A stretch of 64,000 nt of DNA from Chlamydiales bacterium (lineage in GTDB: Bacteria > Chlamydiota > Chlamydiia > Chlamydiales > JACKPQ01), in contig JACKPP010000001.1 of NCBI GenBank assembly GCA_024233455.1, positions 842,001-906,000 of the forward strand, in the 5' to 3' direction. Positions 17,183-26,532 of the stretch are shown here, in pieces. Both the position numbers and the translations under genes were made by a program. How positions within the stretch are numbered: the first letter of the stretch is position 1; each line of letters begins with the position of its first letter. Under the pieces are notes generated by a model. The model was not told the origin of the DNA, made no database searches, and saw only the letters and a list, made by a program, of their open reading frames with translations.

Positions 17183-18874
17183 CTATTCAGGGCTATCTTT
17201 TTCCAAAAGTTGAGCTGCTGCTTGAATGCTGATCTGGAGATTTCCGCCTTGTATTTCTGTGTATACGAGTCCCAAAATGTTCCGGCAAAATGTGCGGATT
17301 TCAGATGGTTCTTTTTTCCAATCACACTCACTGAGCTCATCAGGAGTAAGTTCCCAGATTTCTTCTAACCTTTTGTAAAGTTCATTTTGCTCCTGAATTT
17401 TTTTTACATTGGTGGTGATTGCGGGATCATTTGCATGTGTTTCTATTTGTGCGATAGTTGTTTTAGAGAAAAATGTCTTACGGACTGCCCGATTTTCTAC
17501 CATCCCCATGTAACGTTTTGATAACACTTGAAAGGGGATCCAAGTAAATATTGCGGGATTTAAACTAAGTAGAAATTCATTAACGAGTGCATTTTTTTTA
17601 TGGCTTCGCACCAATTCTACAATTGCATCAGCAGCGGTTTCTAAGGAGATGGTAATAGGTTCTGCCTGCAGATTTTTTAGATGGACACGTCCCCCAATAT
17701 CTGACAATTGTACCGCCTTCCCAAGGTCAATAGTGATAGCGTATCCCTCAGGTGCCGATACATCTATGCAGGCTGTTAAAAGAGCAAGCGCGTTAGGAAA
17801 GTTATCTTCAGAGAAATCAGACCTAGAATACGGAATGAATAGATCTCCATCTATAGTGACGGACATGTTCCCATCTTGTAGCATGCGTTGGGTAAGATCT
17901 CTAAGTGAGGTGTATAAACCTTTTTCTAAATGCAAGGTGCATCCTGGGTTCAAGATGACTTCCAGGTGAGAGGGTGATATAGTCAATGTGTGCCTCCCGG
18001 TATAGCCATCGTCTAGGAGATGTGATCCAGTAGGTAACAATACGTGGTTAATAAGGGCTTCCAAGGAGTTTTCTTCTGGGACTGTATTCAGGATGATATC
18101 TGTATTGTGGAGACCTTTAATGCAAAGGGACTGCTCAGCAGGGATAGCAATCTTGTCTTGGATTCTTATACGGTCACAAAAAGCTTTGGGAGATGGAAAT
18201 GTAAAAGTTTCGTGGAATATAAGCTCAATTTTGCCCGTGCTTGAAATACCCACGCGGTCTTGCCCCAACCAAACAGTGTCCTCCTCTAGCGAATAGAAGA
18301 GTTCCGTGCTGATTGAGGGGTACGATTTCAAATCATTAAACGCTTTCAGAAAAACCTCAAATTTTGTTCCTATATCCGCGTTTTCGTCTGTAAAGGCATC
18401 GATATACTGTTGCTTTGCCCCATGGATAGTTATCTCGGTGTGTGGCGGAAGCTCAAAGCGATCCCTTTCTAAACAGAGGGCCGACTCGATAAGGTCGTTG
18501 ACGCCGGTAGTAAGCCGAGTATTTGGGATAAATTCGGTAAGTTGAAATGTCACAACCTGATTCGGATGGAGCACTTTAATAGATAGAGTTCGGCCAAAAT
18601 GGCACTGATAACTATTTGCTATCTTCAAGACAGACGCATCTATTGTTTTACCCCAAATCAAGGTTAATCTTCTGATAACATGTGCGACACGATCAAAATG
18701 AAAAAATTGTGGATCATTGGATGGCGAAATAAAGGTGCTGACAAACTTAAGTAGATTGGGTGGTATAGGACCGATTTCGATTTCTTGCCCATATCTAATA
18801 TTTATTTCTTTTAATTCATATAATTCTTTGATAAAACTCTTGGGAGTATATTTAGAAATTGCAGACATAATCAT
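17183..18874 (-). CDS. Hypothetical protein, 563 aa
   Basis: No family recognised. No signal peptide or transmembrane segment is seen; the sequence looks like a soluble alpha/beta protein with beta-rich stretches such as TLTISPSHLEVILNPGCTLHLEKG. Two segments echo each other: HTEITIHG near residue 147 and SVTIDGDLFIP near residue 347. The last ~100 residues are helical. An AGGA ribosome site precedes ATG 18874. The upstream region is very AT-rich. It could be a secreted effector, but nothing in the sequence shows this. Confidence 0.65.
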   Translation of the reverse strand: MIMSAISKYTPKSFIKELYELKEINIRYGQEIEIGPIPPNLLKFVSTFISPSNDPQFFHFDRVAHVIRRLTLIWGKTIDASVLKIANSYQCHFGRTLSIKVLHPNQVVTFQLTEFIPNTRLTTGVNDLIESALCLERDRFELPPHTEITIHGAKQQYIDAFTDENADIGTKFEVFLKAFNDLKSYPSISTELFYSLEEDTVWLGQDRVGISSTGKIELIFHETFTFPSPKAFCDRIRIQDKIAIPAEQSLCIKGLHNTDIILNTVPEENSLEALINHVLLPTGSHLLDDGYTGRHTLTISPSHLEVILNPGCTLHLEKGLYTSLRDLTQRMLQDGNMSVTIDGDLFIPYSRSDFSEDNFPNALALLTACIDVSAPEGYAITIDLGKAVQLSDIGGRVHLKNLQAEPITISLETAADAIVELVRSHKKNALVNEFLLSLNPAIFTWIPFQVLSKRYMGMVENRAVRKTFFSKTTIAQIETHANDPAITTNVKKIQEQNELYKRLEEIWELTPDELSECDWKKEPSEIRTFCRNILGLVYTEIQGGNLQISIQAAAQLLEKDSPE

Positions 18875-18988
18875 AATTTCCTGTTTTTTTGAAAAAATTA
18901 TATTCTAAAATAGTTTTTTTGTCAATTCATAAAGCAATTGATGGAGCTTGGTTTCAACCCCGGCATTTGGTATTCTGAGAGAGCGTTT

Positions 18989-19504
18989 ATGGATATTGAA
19001 AAATTGTCTATCGAAGGGCTTTTGCTAGTGAGGCCAACGGTGTATGAAGATGAAAGGGGCTTTTTCTTGGAAAGCTTCAAAGAATCTCTATATGCCGATT
19101 TAGGCGTTCGATTTGTCCAGGATAATCACTCGTGTTCCAAAGAGGGTGTGATTCGGGGTATGCATTACCAATCGGGAGAAGGCCAGGCAAAGCTGGTGCG
19201 CGTGGTTGAGGGCAAGATTTTTGATGTAGCATTCGATATGCGCCGAGGATCACCTACATTTGGGCAGTGGCAGGGTGTCTATCTCGATGGCCAAAGCTGT
19301 CACCAGCTCTTTATTCCCGCTGGTTTTGCTCATGGGTTTTGTGTGGTGAGTGAAAAAGCCCATGTGCTCTACAAGGTCAGCACGGTCTTTGATCCTCAAA
19401 CCGAGTGTGGTTTCCATTACGATAGCGTGGGTATTCAGTGGCCGGTCAAAGAACCGATCGTTTCAAACCGAGATCGACTAGCACCTGGATTTGTGACGGT
19501 ATGA
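18989..19504 (+). CDS. rmlC: dTDP-4-dehydrorhamnose 3,5-epimerase
   Basis: 171 residues, the usual size. RmlC motifs are present: PTVYEDERGFFLESF, FVQDNHSCSKEGVIRGMHYQ (catalytic His in RGxHYQ), KLVRVVEGKIFDVAFDMRRGSPTFG and FIPAGFAHGFCV. ATG 18989 gives the standard N-terminus; longer starts at 18938/18941 add an atypical extension. It is the first gene of a tightly packed rmlCDB-kdsB-suf run, coupled to rmlD by ATGA. rmlA, which makes dTDP-glucose, is not in the window. Confidence 0.93.
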   Translation: MDIEKLSIEGLLLVRPTVYEDERGFFLESFKESLYADLGVRFVQDNHSCSKEGVIRGMHYQSGEGQAKLVRVVEGKIFDVAFDMRRGSPTFGQWQGVYLDGQSCHQLFIPAGFAHGFCVVSEKAHVLYKVSTVFDPQTECGFHYDSVGIQWPVKEPIVSNRDRLAPGFVTV

Positions 19505-20271
19505 AGATTTGGATGACAGGGGCCAAAGGGTTGCTGGGTAGAGCGATGATCAAGGCTTGCCACGGTTTGGATTTTGTAGCGACAGGGGATGTGGATATTA
19601 CAGATCTAGATGCCATGAAGCGTTTTGTAGAAAGACACACTCCAACGCATTTGATCAATTGCGCTGCCTACACCAACGTTGATGGAGCAGAAAGTGAGCC
19701 GGAGCTGGCCAAAGCAGTGAATACCTATGCTGTAGCTCAGATGGGGAAATTAGGTGTAAAAGTGATCCATTTTTCGACTGACTTTGTGTTTGACGGTCAA
19801 AAAAATGCGCCCTATACTGAAGAGGATGAGCCCAATCCCTTGAGCGTTTATGGCAGAACCAAGCTAGAGGGAGAAAGGCAGCTTTTATGCTATGCTCCTG
19901 AAAGCTGCGTGATACGTATTTCGTGGCTATTTGATCTGGAAGGACCTTGTTTTTTGACCAAAATGCGTCAATTGATTCAGTCTGAAAAATCGGTGAAGGT
20001 TGTAACTGATCAGATAGGAAGGCCCACTTTTGCCAGCGATGCGGCCAGCGTTTGCCTACAGCTAATGGATCAGTCGGGTATTTGGCATTTTGCCAATAAG
20101 GGGATTGTGTCGCGCTACGATTGGATTAAACAAGCAGTAGGTGGTCCAGTTGAAAAGGCTGTGTCAGCAGATTTTATAACCCCAGCGGTAAGACCCCTCT
20201 ACTCAGCGCTGGACACTGGAAAAATAGAAACATTAGGAGTGAAAATTAGGTCATGGCAAGAATGCGTGTAG
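19501..20271 (+). CDS. rmlD: dTDP-4-dehydrorhamnose reductase
   Basis: 256 residues. NAD(P)-binding motif TGAKGLLG, INCAAYTNVDGAE, FSTDFVFDG and the catalytic YGRTK define RmlD, which completes dTDP-L-rhamnose synthesis. Somewhat shorter than the typical ~290 residues. ATG 19501 overlaps the rmlC stop (ATGA). Its own end overlaps the start of rmlB by 19 nt. Confidence 0.92.
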   Translation: MKIWMTGAKGLLGRAMIKACHGLDFVATGDVDITDLDAMKRFVERHTPTHLINCAAYTNVDGAESEPELAKAVNTYAVAQMGKLGVKVIHFSTDFVFDGQKNAPYTEEDEPNPLSVYGRTKLEGERQLLCYAPESCVIRISWLFDLEGPCFLTKMRQLIQSEKSVKVVTDQIGRPTFASDAASVCLQLMDQSGIWHFANKGIVSRYDWIKQAVGGPVEKAVSADFITPAVRPLYSALDTGKIETLGVKIRSWQECV

Positions 20272-21224
20272 TTGTAACCGGAGGAGCTGGCTTTATGGGT
20301 GCAGCCTTTACCCGCCATATCCATCAGCAGGCAGAAGTTGTCTGTTTGGATGCGCTAACCTATGCAGCAGATTTGCACAATTTAGAGGGTTTTGAATATC
20401 AACTGGTCGAAGGAACTATTTGCAATCAACAGCTAGTCGATGAGGTGGTCTCGAGTGCCGATGCGGTGGTACATTTTGCTGCTGAGAGTCACGTCGACCG
20501 GAGCATCGATGCTCCTGAGGATTTTGTGCAGACTAACGTTGTGGGAACCTACCGACTACTCGAGGCGGTCAGAAAAAATCCCCATGTGCGCTTTCATCAT
20601 ATTTCAACTGATGAGGTTTACGGTAGCATAAGTGCTGGTGCCTTTAACGAAAACTCTCCCTATAAGCCCAATTCTCCCTACGCAGCGTCAAAAGCTGCTT
20701 CTGATCATTTCGTGCGTAGCTACGGGAAAACCTATAACCTTTTAGTCACAACCTCACACGCTAGCAATAATTACGGTCCCGGCCAATATCCCGAAAAATT
20801 TATGCCGGTGATGATCCGCGCGCTCATCGAAAAAAAACCTTTGCCGGTATATGGGCAGGGGTTAAATGTGCGCGATTGGCTCTACGTCGATGACCATGCC
20901 CGGGCGGTATGGACAATTCTGCAAAAAGGAGCAAAAGGAGAGGTCTACAACATTGGCGCTGATAACCCACGCTGTAACATCGATGTCTTGAAACAGTTAA
21001 TTTCCATTTACGAAGAGCTGACCGGTGAAGCAAATCTGGAGGAGCTGATCACTTTTGTAGAAGACCGCCCAGGACACGACTTACGCTACGCTATCGATGC
21101 CAGTAAACTTAAGAAAGAGCTTGGCTGGATGCCCCAGATGCCTTTTGACCAAGGCTTAAAACAAACTATTCAATGGTATTTAGATGTTTCAAAAAAAGAA
21201 AATCGCCTGTGTCATACCCGTTAG
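20253..21224 (+). CDS. rmlB: dTDP-glucose 4,6-dehydratase
   Basis: 323 residues. TGGAGFMG (NAD binding), HFAAESHVDRSI, HISTDEVYGS (Thr-Asp-Glu catalytic set), YAASKAASDH (YxxxK) and NNYGPGQYPEKFMP are diagnostic of RmlB. It is about 30 residues shorter than most homologues, mainly by compact loops and C-terminus. It overlaps the start of kdsB by 41 nt. Confidence 0.93.
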   Translation: MARMRVVVTGGAGFMGAAFTRHIHQQAEVVCLDALTYAADLHNLEGFEYQLVEGTICNQQLVDEVVSSADAVVHFAAESHVDRSIDAPEDFVQTNVVGTYRLLEAVRKNPHVRFHHISTDEVYGSISAGAFNENSPYKPNSPYAASKAASDHFVRSYGKTYNLLVTTSHASNNYGPGQYPEKFMPVMIRALIEKKPLPVYGQGLNVRDWLYVDDHARAVWTILQKGAKGEVYNIGADNPRCNIDVLKQLISIYEELTGEANLEELITFVEDRPGHDLRYAIDASKLKKELGWMPQMPFDQGLKQTIQWYLDVSKKENRLCHTR

Positions 21225-21942
21225 GCTAGCCTCAACGCGGTTTCCCCAAAAGGCGCTGGCAACGCTAAGTGGCAAGCCAATGTTGCAATGGGTGTGGGAA
21301 GCTGTATGTAGCTGTCCTTTCTTTGACGAGCGGATGTTTGCCATTGATAGCCAAGAGGTCAAGGATCTGGTTGAAGGATTTGGGGGAAAAACAATCATGA
21401 CTTCGGTGGACTGCCCAAGCGGCACCGATCGTTTGATTGAGGTGCAGGCAAAATCTGATGTAAAGTCAGATATTTGGGTGAATTGGCAAGGGGATGAGCC
21501 GCTTATTTCTACCGAGATGATCGGAGACCTGTTGCAATCATGTCACGTGCCTGGTCAAGATATTTGGACACTCAAGCACCCCCTCACCGAGAATTTCAAC
21601 GACCCCAGCCTGGTTAAGGTTGTTACCGATAAAGGGGGCAAAGCGCTCTACTTTTCCCGCAGTCAAATTCCCCATGGTGACAATTCAAATATTTACAAGC
21701 ATGTTGGTCTTTATGCCTACAGCGATGAGGCGCTCAAAAAAATCCGTTCCATGGAGCCAACAGCTTTGGAAAAAGCCGAGCGCCTAGAGCAGCTCCGCTT
21801 CTTGGAAAATGGGCTCCATATACAGGTGCATCAGACGAATCACACGACAGTGGGAATCGATCTGCCGGAGCATCTAGCTTACGCTGAGAAGCTTTTAAAT
21901 ATGAAAGATTTGCGGTTGACACCAGAGGCGGCTGCGGGTTAA
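21184..21942 (+). CDS. kdsB: 3-deoxy-manno-octulosonate cytidylyltransferase
   Basis: 252 residues. It contains VIPVRLASTRFPQKAL, NWQGDEPLIS and HVGLYAYSDEAL, diagnostic for CMP-Kdo synthetase, which activates Kdo for lipid A core assembly. The reading frame begins 41 nt before the end of rmlB, so expression is likely coupled to the rhamnose genes. The start is confirmed by the conserved N-terminus, which would be lost with any later start. Confidence 0.94.
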   Translation: MFQKKKIACVIPVRLASTRFPQKALATLSGKPMLQWVWEAVCSCPFFDERMFAIDSQEVKDLVEGFGGKTIMTSVDCPSGTDRLIEVQAKSDVKSDIWVNWQGDEPLISTEMIGDLLQSCHVPGQDIWTLKHPLTENFNDPSLVKVVTDKGGKALYFSRSQIPHGDNSNIYKHVGLYAYSDEALKKIRSMEPTALEKAERLEQLRFLENGLHIQVHQTNHTTVGIDLPEHLAYAEKLLNMKDLRLTPEAAAG

Positions 21943-21952
21943 AATTGACGGC

Positions 21953-23392
21953 ATGTCAACGGAAGATTTACTCCAAGAAAGAGCTGAGTATAAATACGGC
22001 TTTACTACTCCCATCGAATCAGAGACTTTTCAAAAAGGTCTTAATGAGGATGTGGTGCGCGCTATTTCGGCCAAAAAGAACGAGCCGGCCTTTTTGCTGG
22101 AATTTCGTTTAAAGGCCTACCGCAAGTGGCAGACCATGCAAGAGCCCAAATGGCCCAACGTTCGTTACCCCCAAATCGATTTCCAAAATATCCGCTACTA
22201 CTCCGAGCCCAAAAAAAAGCAGGAGCTCTCTAGTCTTGACGAGGTCGACCCAGAAATTTTGCGCACCTTCGAAAAACTGGGCATTCCCCTGGATGAGCAA
22301 AAGCGACTGGCCAATGTCGCCGTTGACGTTGTCTTTGATTCGGTGTCACTCGGTACGACCTTTAAAAAAACACTCGAAGAGGCCGGGGTAGTGCTCTGCT
22401 CAATTTCTGAAGCGGTTCAAAAATATCCCGAACTCATTGAAAAATACCTGGGCTCAGTAGTGCCTATTGGCGATAATTTTTACGCGGCTCTCAACTCTGC
22501 GGTATTTTCTGATGGCTCATTTGTCTACGTTCCCAAGGGCGTGCGCAGCCCCATTGAGCTTTCTACCTATTTTCGGATCAACGAGAGAGAAACCGGACAA
22601 TTTGAGCGCACGCTCATCATTGCCGAAGATGATTCCTACGTCAGCTACTTAGAAGGTTGCACTGCCCCTGCCTTTGATACCAATCAACTCCATGCCGCGG
22701 TCGTGGAACTCGTGGCCCAAAAAAATGCCGAAATCAAATACTCCACTGTCCAAAACTGGTATGCTGGCGATCCCAAAACCGGTAAAGGCGGTATCTACAA
22801 CTTCGTCACCAAGCGTGGACTCTGCCAGGGCGATCACTCCAAAATCTGCTGGACGCAAGTAGAAGCTGGCGCTGCCATCACTTGGAAATACCCCAGCTGC
22901 ATTCTCAAAGGGGACCACTCAATCGGTGAATTCTATTCAGTTGCCCTGACCAACGGATACATGCAAGCAGATACCGGCACAAAAATGCTACACATTGGCA
23001 ACAACACGCGCTCGACCATCATCTCTAAAGGCATTTCAGCTGATCAATCGCACAACTCCTACCGCGGCCTGGTTTACGTTGGCCCCAATGCCCAAGGCGC
23101 CCGTAATTACACCCAGTGCGATTCCATGCTCGTTAAAAACAACTGTTCGGCCAACACCTTTCCCTATATCGAAGTGCACCACCCCTCAGCTGAAATCGAA
23201 CACGAAGCCTCCACCTCCAAAATGAACGAGGACCAACTGTTCTACTTACAATCGCGTGGCCTCTCCCGAGAAGATGCCATCAACATGGTCGTCAGCGGCT
23301 TTTGCAAAGAAGTGATCAAAGAGCTGCCCCTTGAATTTGCCGTCGAAGCGCAAAAACTTTTAACCCTCAAACTAGAAGGATCGGTGGGATGA
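21953..23392 (+). CDS. sufB: Fe-S cluster assembly scaffold SufB
   Basis: 479 residues, full length for SufB. The core blocks are FRINERETGQFERTLIIAEDDSYVSYLEGCTAP and the C-terminal NNCSANTFPYIEVHHPSAEIEHEASTSKMNEDQLFYL. The Cys in NNCSANTFP matches the conserved scaffold Cys of E. coli SufB (C405). It builds Fe-S clusters with SufC and SufD. It starts 10 nt after kdsB ends, and the sufC start overlaps its stop (ATGA). Confidence 0.96.
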   Translation: MSTEDLLQERAEYKYGFTTPIESETFQKGLNEDVVRAISAKKNEPAFLLEFRLKAYRKWQTMQEPKWPNVRYPQIDFQNIRYYSEPKKKQELSSLDEVDPEILRTFEKLGIPLDEQKRLANVAVDVVFDSVSLGTTFKKTLEEAGVVLCSISEAVQKYPELIEKYLGSVVPIGDNFYAALNSAVFSDGSFVYVPKGVRSPIELSTYFRINERETGQFERTLIIAEDDSYVSYLEGCTAPAFDTNQLHAAVVELVAQKNAEIKYSTVQNWYAGDPKTGKGGIYNFVTKRGLCQGDHSKICWTQVEAGAAITWKYPSCILKGDHSIGEFYSVALTNGYMQADTGTKMLHIGNNTRSTIISKGISADQSHNSYRGLVYVGPNAQGARNYTQCDSMLVKNNCSANTFPYIEVHHPSAEIEHEASTSKMNEDQLFYLQSRGLSREDAINMVVSGFCKEVIKELPLEFAVEAQKLLTLKLEGSVG

Positions 23393-24111
23393 TGTTACAA
23401 ATCGAAAATTTACATGCCAGCGTAGAAGGGCAAGAGATCCTAAAGGGTTTAAAACTGGCAGTCAAGCCGGGTGAAATTCACGCGCTTATGGGGCCCAATG
23501 GTGCCGGAAAATCCACCTTGGCCAAAGTGCTAGCGGGGCACCCAGCCTACGAAGTGACCCAAGGCAGCATGACATTTTTAGACCAAGACATTGCCGAGCT
23601 AGATCCGGAAGAGCGGGCGCATTTAGGCCTCTTTATGAGCTTTCAATACCCGCTTGAAATTGCTGGCGTCTCCAATTTTCAATTCCTCTTTCATGCCTAC
23701 AACTCTGGGAGAAAAAACCCCGTCTCGGAAGAAGTTTTTGAAGACATCGTCAAAAAATGCGCCGAAGAAATGCACGTCAAACTCACCTTTTTAGAAAGGG
23801 ACTTAAACAGCGGCTTTTCTGGTGGAGAGAAAAAACGGAACGAAATCTTGCAACTAGCTGTGCTCGATCCCAAACTAGCGATTCTAGACGAGACCGACTC
23901 AGGGCTCGATATCGATGCCATGCGCATCGTAGCAGACGGCGTTAAAAACTGGATGTCCCAAGATAAGGGGCTCCTTCTCATCACCCACTACCAACGCCTT
24001 TTAGACTACATTCAACCTAACTTTGTCCATGTGGTCAAAGATGGGCGCATCGTGCGCTCTGGCGGGCCTGAACTAGCCTTAGAACTCGAAAAACAAGGGT
24101 ACCAAGCATAA
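23389..24111 (+). CDS. sufC: Fe-S assembly ATPase SufC
   Basis: 240 residues. ABC ATPase with Walker A GPNGAGKST, signature FSGGEKKRNE and Walker B LAILDETDSGLDIDA, the SufC-specific forms. It provides ATP hydrolysis to the SufBCD scaffold. Starts at ATG 23389 (overlapping sufB) or the adjacent ATG 23392. Confidence 0.96.
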   Translation: MMLQIENLHASVEGQEILKGLKLAVKPGEIHALMGPNGAGKSTLAKVLAGHPAYEVTQGSMTFLDQDIAELDPEERAHLGLFMSFQYPLEIAGVSNFQFLFHAYNSGRKNPVSEEVFEDIVKKCAEEMHVKLTFLERDLNSGFSGGEKKRNEILQLAVLDPKLAILDETDSGLDIDAMRIVADGVKNWMSQDKGLLLITHYQRLLDYIQPNFVHVVKDGRIVRSGGPELALELEKQGYQA

Positions 24112-25263
24112 GTGACCATATTTGATACGCTCTACCAATCTTTTGAAAAACCGCTCGATGCCTTAGCTGACTACCGCCGTGCTGCTTGGGAAGCTCTCAA
24201 ACTACCCCTAAAACGGCAAGAACCCTTTAAATACATGCAACTTGCTCCGCTTTGGGAAACCCCCTTCACGCTTCCCACCTCCTTTAACCCTGGACCCATC
24301 GCCGAAAACACCATCCTCTTTATCAATGGACGGTTCTGCGGTAGCCGTTTACCTAAAGACATCGTAGTCTTACCCCTGACTCAGGCTTTAAAAACCTACA
24401 GCCCCTTCCTAAAAAAACGGATGGCTCTAGAATCCGATCCCTTTGCCCTGCTGAGCCAGACCTTTACTCTAGAGGGTGTTTTCATCTACATCCCGCCGGC
24501 GCTACAGTGCCCGGTTCTGCACATCGTCGAGCAAATCGATCAGGGAACTGTTGCCTGCCCGCGCATACACTTACGTATGGGAAAACACAGCGTGGCCAAA
24601 CTAAAACTGCAGCGTCATGGTCAAAAAAACTACTTCTCTTCTAGTTATCTCGATCTTGCGCTCGACGAAGGAGCGCATCTTACCATTTTACAAAACGTCG
24701 ACCACGAATCTTCTAGTTGGCAATTTGACGCTCTGCGTGCTGAGCTCAAAACTGACAGCCAATTAAAAGCCTACTACTTGACTCAGGGAGCAGCATGTGT
24801 CCGCTCAGACATGCGCGTGTTACTGCAAGGGGAAAACGCCTCGGCCACACTCAAAGGACTAAACCAACTCACTCAAACCAGCCAAGCCCACCAGCATATA
24901 TACGTTGAGCATGCAGCGCCCAATGCCCATTCCAACCAACACTTTAAAACCGTGCTCAAAGACGAGTCCCGGGCAAGTTTTGAGGGCAAAATCTACGTCC
25001 AACAACTAGCTCAGCAAACACTTGCCTACCAGCTGAACAACAACTTGCTATTTGGAAAAAAAGCCATAGCCAACTCCAAACCCAACCTTGAAATCTTTGC
25101 TGACGATGTCAAAGCCTCCCACGGCACTACCATGACGCGGCTCAATCAAGAAGAACTCTTTTACCTCAAAAGCCGTGGCTTAAACGAGATCACCGCTCAA
25201 GGTATGCTAGAAAAAGGTTTTTGCCAAGAAATACTCCAAGAGGTGCAAGTTGACTTCAACTAG
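24112..25263 (+). CDS. sufD: Fe-S assembly protein SufD
   Basis: 383 residues. The C-terminal SufB/D fold includes ADDVKASHGTTMTRLNQEELFYLKSRG, whose His corresponds to the functionally important SufD His360 of E. coli. The N-terminal half is divergent, as usual for SufD. The start is GTG at 24112, immediately after the sufC stop. It overlaps sufS by 14 nt. Confidence 0.92.
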   Translation: MTIFDTLYQSFEKPLDALADYRRAAWEALKLPLKRQEPFKYMQLAPLWETPFTLPTSFNPGPIAENTILFINGRFCGSRLPKDIVVLPLTQALKTYSPFLKKRMALESDPFALLSQTFTLEGVFIYIPPALQCPVLHIVEQIDQGTVACPRIHLRMGKHSVAKLKLQRHGQKNYFSSSYLDLALDEGAHLTILQNVDHESSSWQFDALRAELKTDSQLKAYYLTQGAACVRSDMRVLLQGENASATLKGLNQLTQTSQAHQHIYVEHAAPNAHSNQHFKTVLKDESRASFEGKIYVQQLAQQTLAYQLNNNLLFGKKAIANSKPNLEIFADDVKASHGTTMTRLNQEELFYLKSRGLNEITAQGMLEKGFCQEILQEVQVDFN

Positions 25264-26449
25264 CTCTTTGCAGGCCGATTTTCCGCTTCTTAAACAAGGC
25301 ATCACCTATCTTGACTCAGCGGCAACTGCCCTCAAGCCACAAAGCGTTATCGACACCATTTGCCACTACTACCAAGAGCCTGGGACGGTTCACCGGGCCG
25401 TCTATGAGCTGGCGGCAAACGCCTCTTGCCAATACCATCAAGTGCGCCGAAAAGCGCAAACATTCATCCATGCTGCTCGCCCCGAAGAAATCATCTTCAC
25501 CCGTGGAACAACCGACGGTCTCAACCTCATCGCTCAGACCTTTGCTCTAAATCCAGGAGATGAAATCCTGATCAGTGCCATGGAACACCACTCCAACATC
25601 GTCCCCTGGCAAATGCTTGCTGCTCGTACTGGGGCGGTTTTGCGGGCAATTCCTGTAGATGACTTTGGTGATCTCAATCTAGACGCTCTTCAAACCATGC
25701 TCTCACCCCAAGCTAAACTGCTTAGCATCGCGCATATGACTAACGTCACTGGCACCATCTACCCCATCCAAACCGTTATCGAAATGGCCCATAACGTCGG
25801 CTGTAAAGTATGCATTGATGGCGCTCAAGCAGCTCCCCATCTTCCTATCGACGTTCAAGACCTCGATGCCGACTTTTACGTCTTTTCTGGCCATAAACTT
25901 TACGGACCAACTGGCATCGGCATCCTCTATGGCAAATACGCTCTCTTAGAGAGCCTGCCGCCCTACCAAGGTGGGTCGGATATGATCGATCAAGTCACCC
26001 TCCAGACCTCTACCTATCAAAAACCACCCCTCAAATTTGAAGCAGGCACCCCCTCTATAGCTGCAGTTCTAGGACTAGGGGCTGCCATTGACTACCTCAC
26101 AGCTCATCGCAATCCAGAGCATGAAAAAGCGCTTCTCTGCTACGCCCTAGAAAAACTACCAACCATCCCTGGCCTGCGCATTCTCGGGTGTCCCAAAAAT
26201 CGAGGTCCGCTCATCACTTTCATCATCGATGATGTCCATCCTCTTGATGTGGGCACTCTCCTCGATTTAAAGCGCATCTGTGTGCGTACCGGCCATCTCT
26301 GCTCCCAGCCCACCATGCAGCGCTTTGGGATATCTGCTGCCATCCGCATCTCTTTTGGCCTTTACAACACATATGCCGATATCGATCAGTGTACCCAGGC
26401 GCTCTGCTCCGTTCTGCAGCAGTTAAAGCCAACACCTCTAGTTCAATGA
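25250..26449 (+). CDS. sufS: Cysteine desulfurase SufS
   Basis: 399 residues. The PLP lysine is in FSGHKLYGPTGIG, the substrate pocket in EHHSNIVPWQ, and the catalytic Cys in RTGHLCSQP. It supplies sulfur to SufBCD. Neither sufE nor sufU is adjacent, so the sulfur relay partner must lie elsewhere. The start is TTG at 25250 with GAGGTG just upstream. The last ~100 bp of this gene is present again at 27518-27618 as part of a tandem duplication. Confidence 0.94.
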   Translation: MTSTSSLQADFPLLKQGITYLDSAATALKPQSVIDTICHYYQEPGTVHRAVYELAANASCQYHQVRRKAQTFIHAARPEEIIFTRGTTDGLNLIAQTFALNPGDEILISAMEHHSNIVPWQMLAARTGAVLRAIPVDDFGDLNLDALQTMLSPQAKLLSIAHMTNVTGTIYPIQTVIEMAHNVGCKVCIDGAQAAPHLPIDVQDLDADFYVFSGHKLYGPTGIGILYGKYALLESLPPYQGGSDMIDQVTLQTSTYQKPPLKFEAGTPSIAAVLGLGAAIDYLTAHRNPEHEKALLCYALEKLPTIPGLRILGCPKNRGPLITFIIDDVHPLDVGTLLDLKRICVRTGHLCSQPTMQRFGISAAIRISFGLYNTYADIDQCTQALCSVLQQLKPTPLVQ

Positions 26450-26473
26450 TTTTGAAAAACTCATCTTGCTCAT

Positions 26474-26519
26474 TGATTTAAATCAGTCATTTGCATATAG
26501 TTTAACAAATTCTTTATAC
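26474..26519 (+). promoter_or_regulatory. Promoter with upstream 12-bp palindrome
   Basis: TTGCAT (26491-26496), a 17-nt spacer and TTATAC (26514-26519). A perfect palindrome TGATTTAAATCA lies at 26474-26485, 5 nt before the -35 box, where an operator or activator site could lie. The whole region is repeated at 27643-27688 before the second gene. Confidence 0.45.
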
Positions 26520-26532
26520 AAATGAGGTCTAA

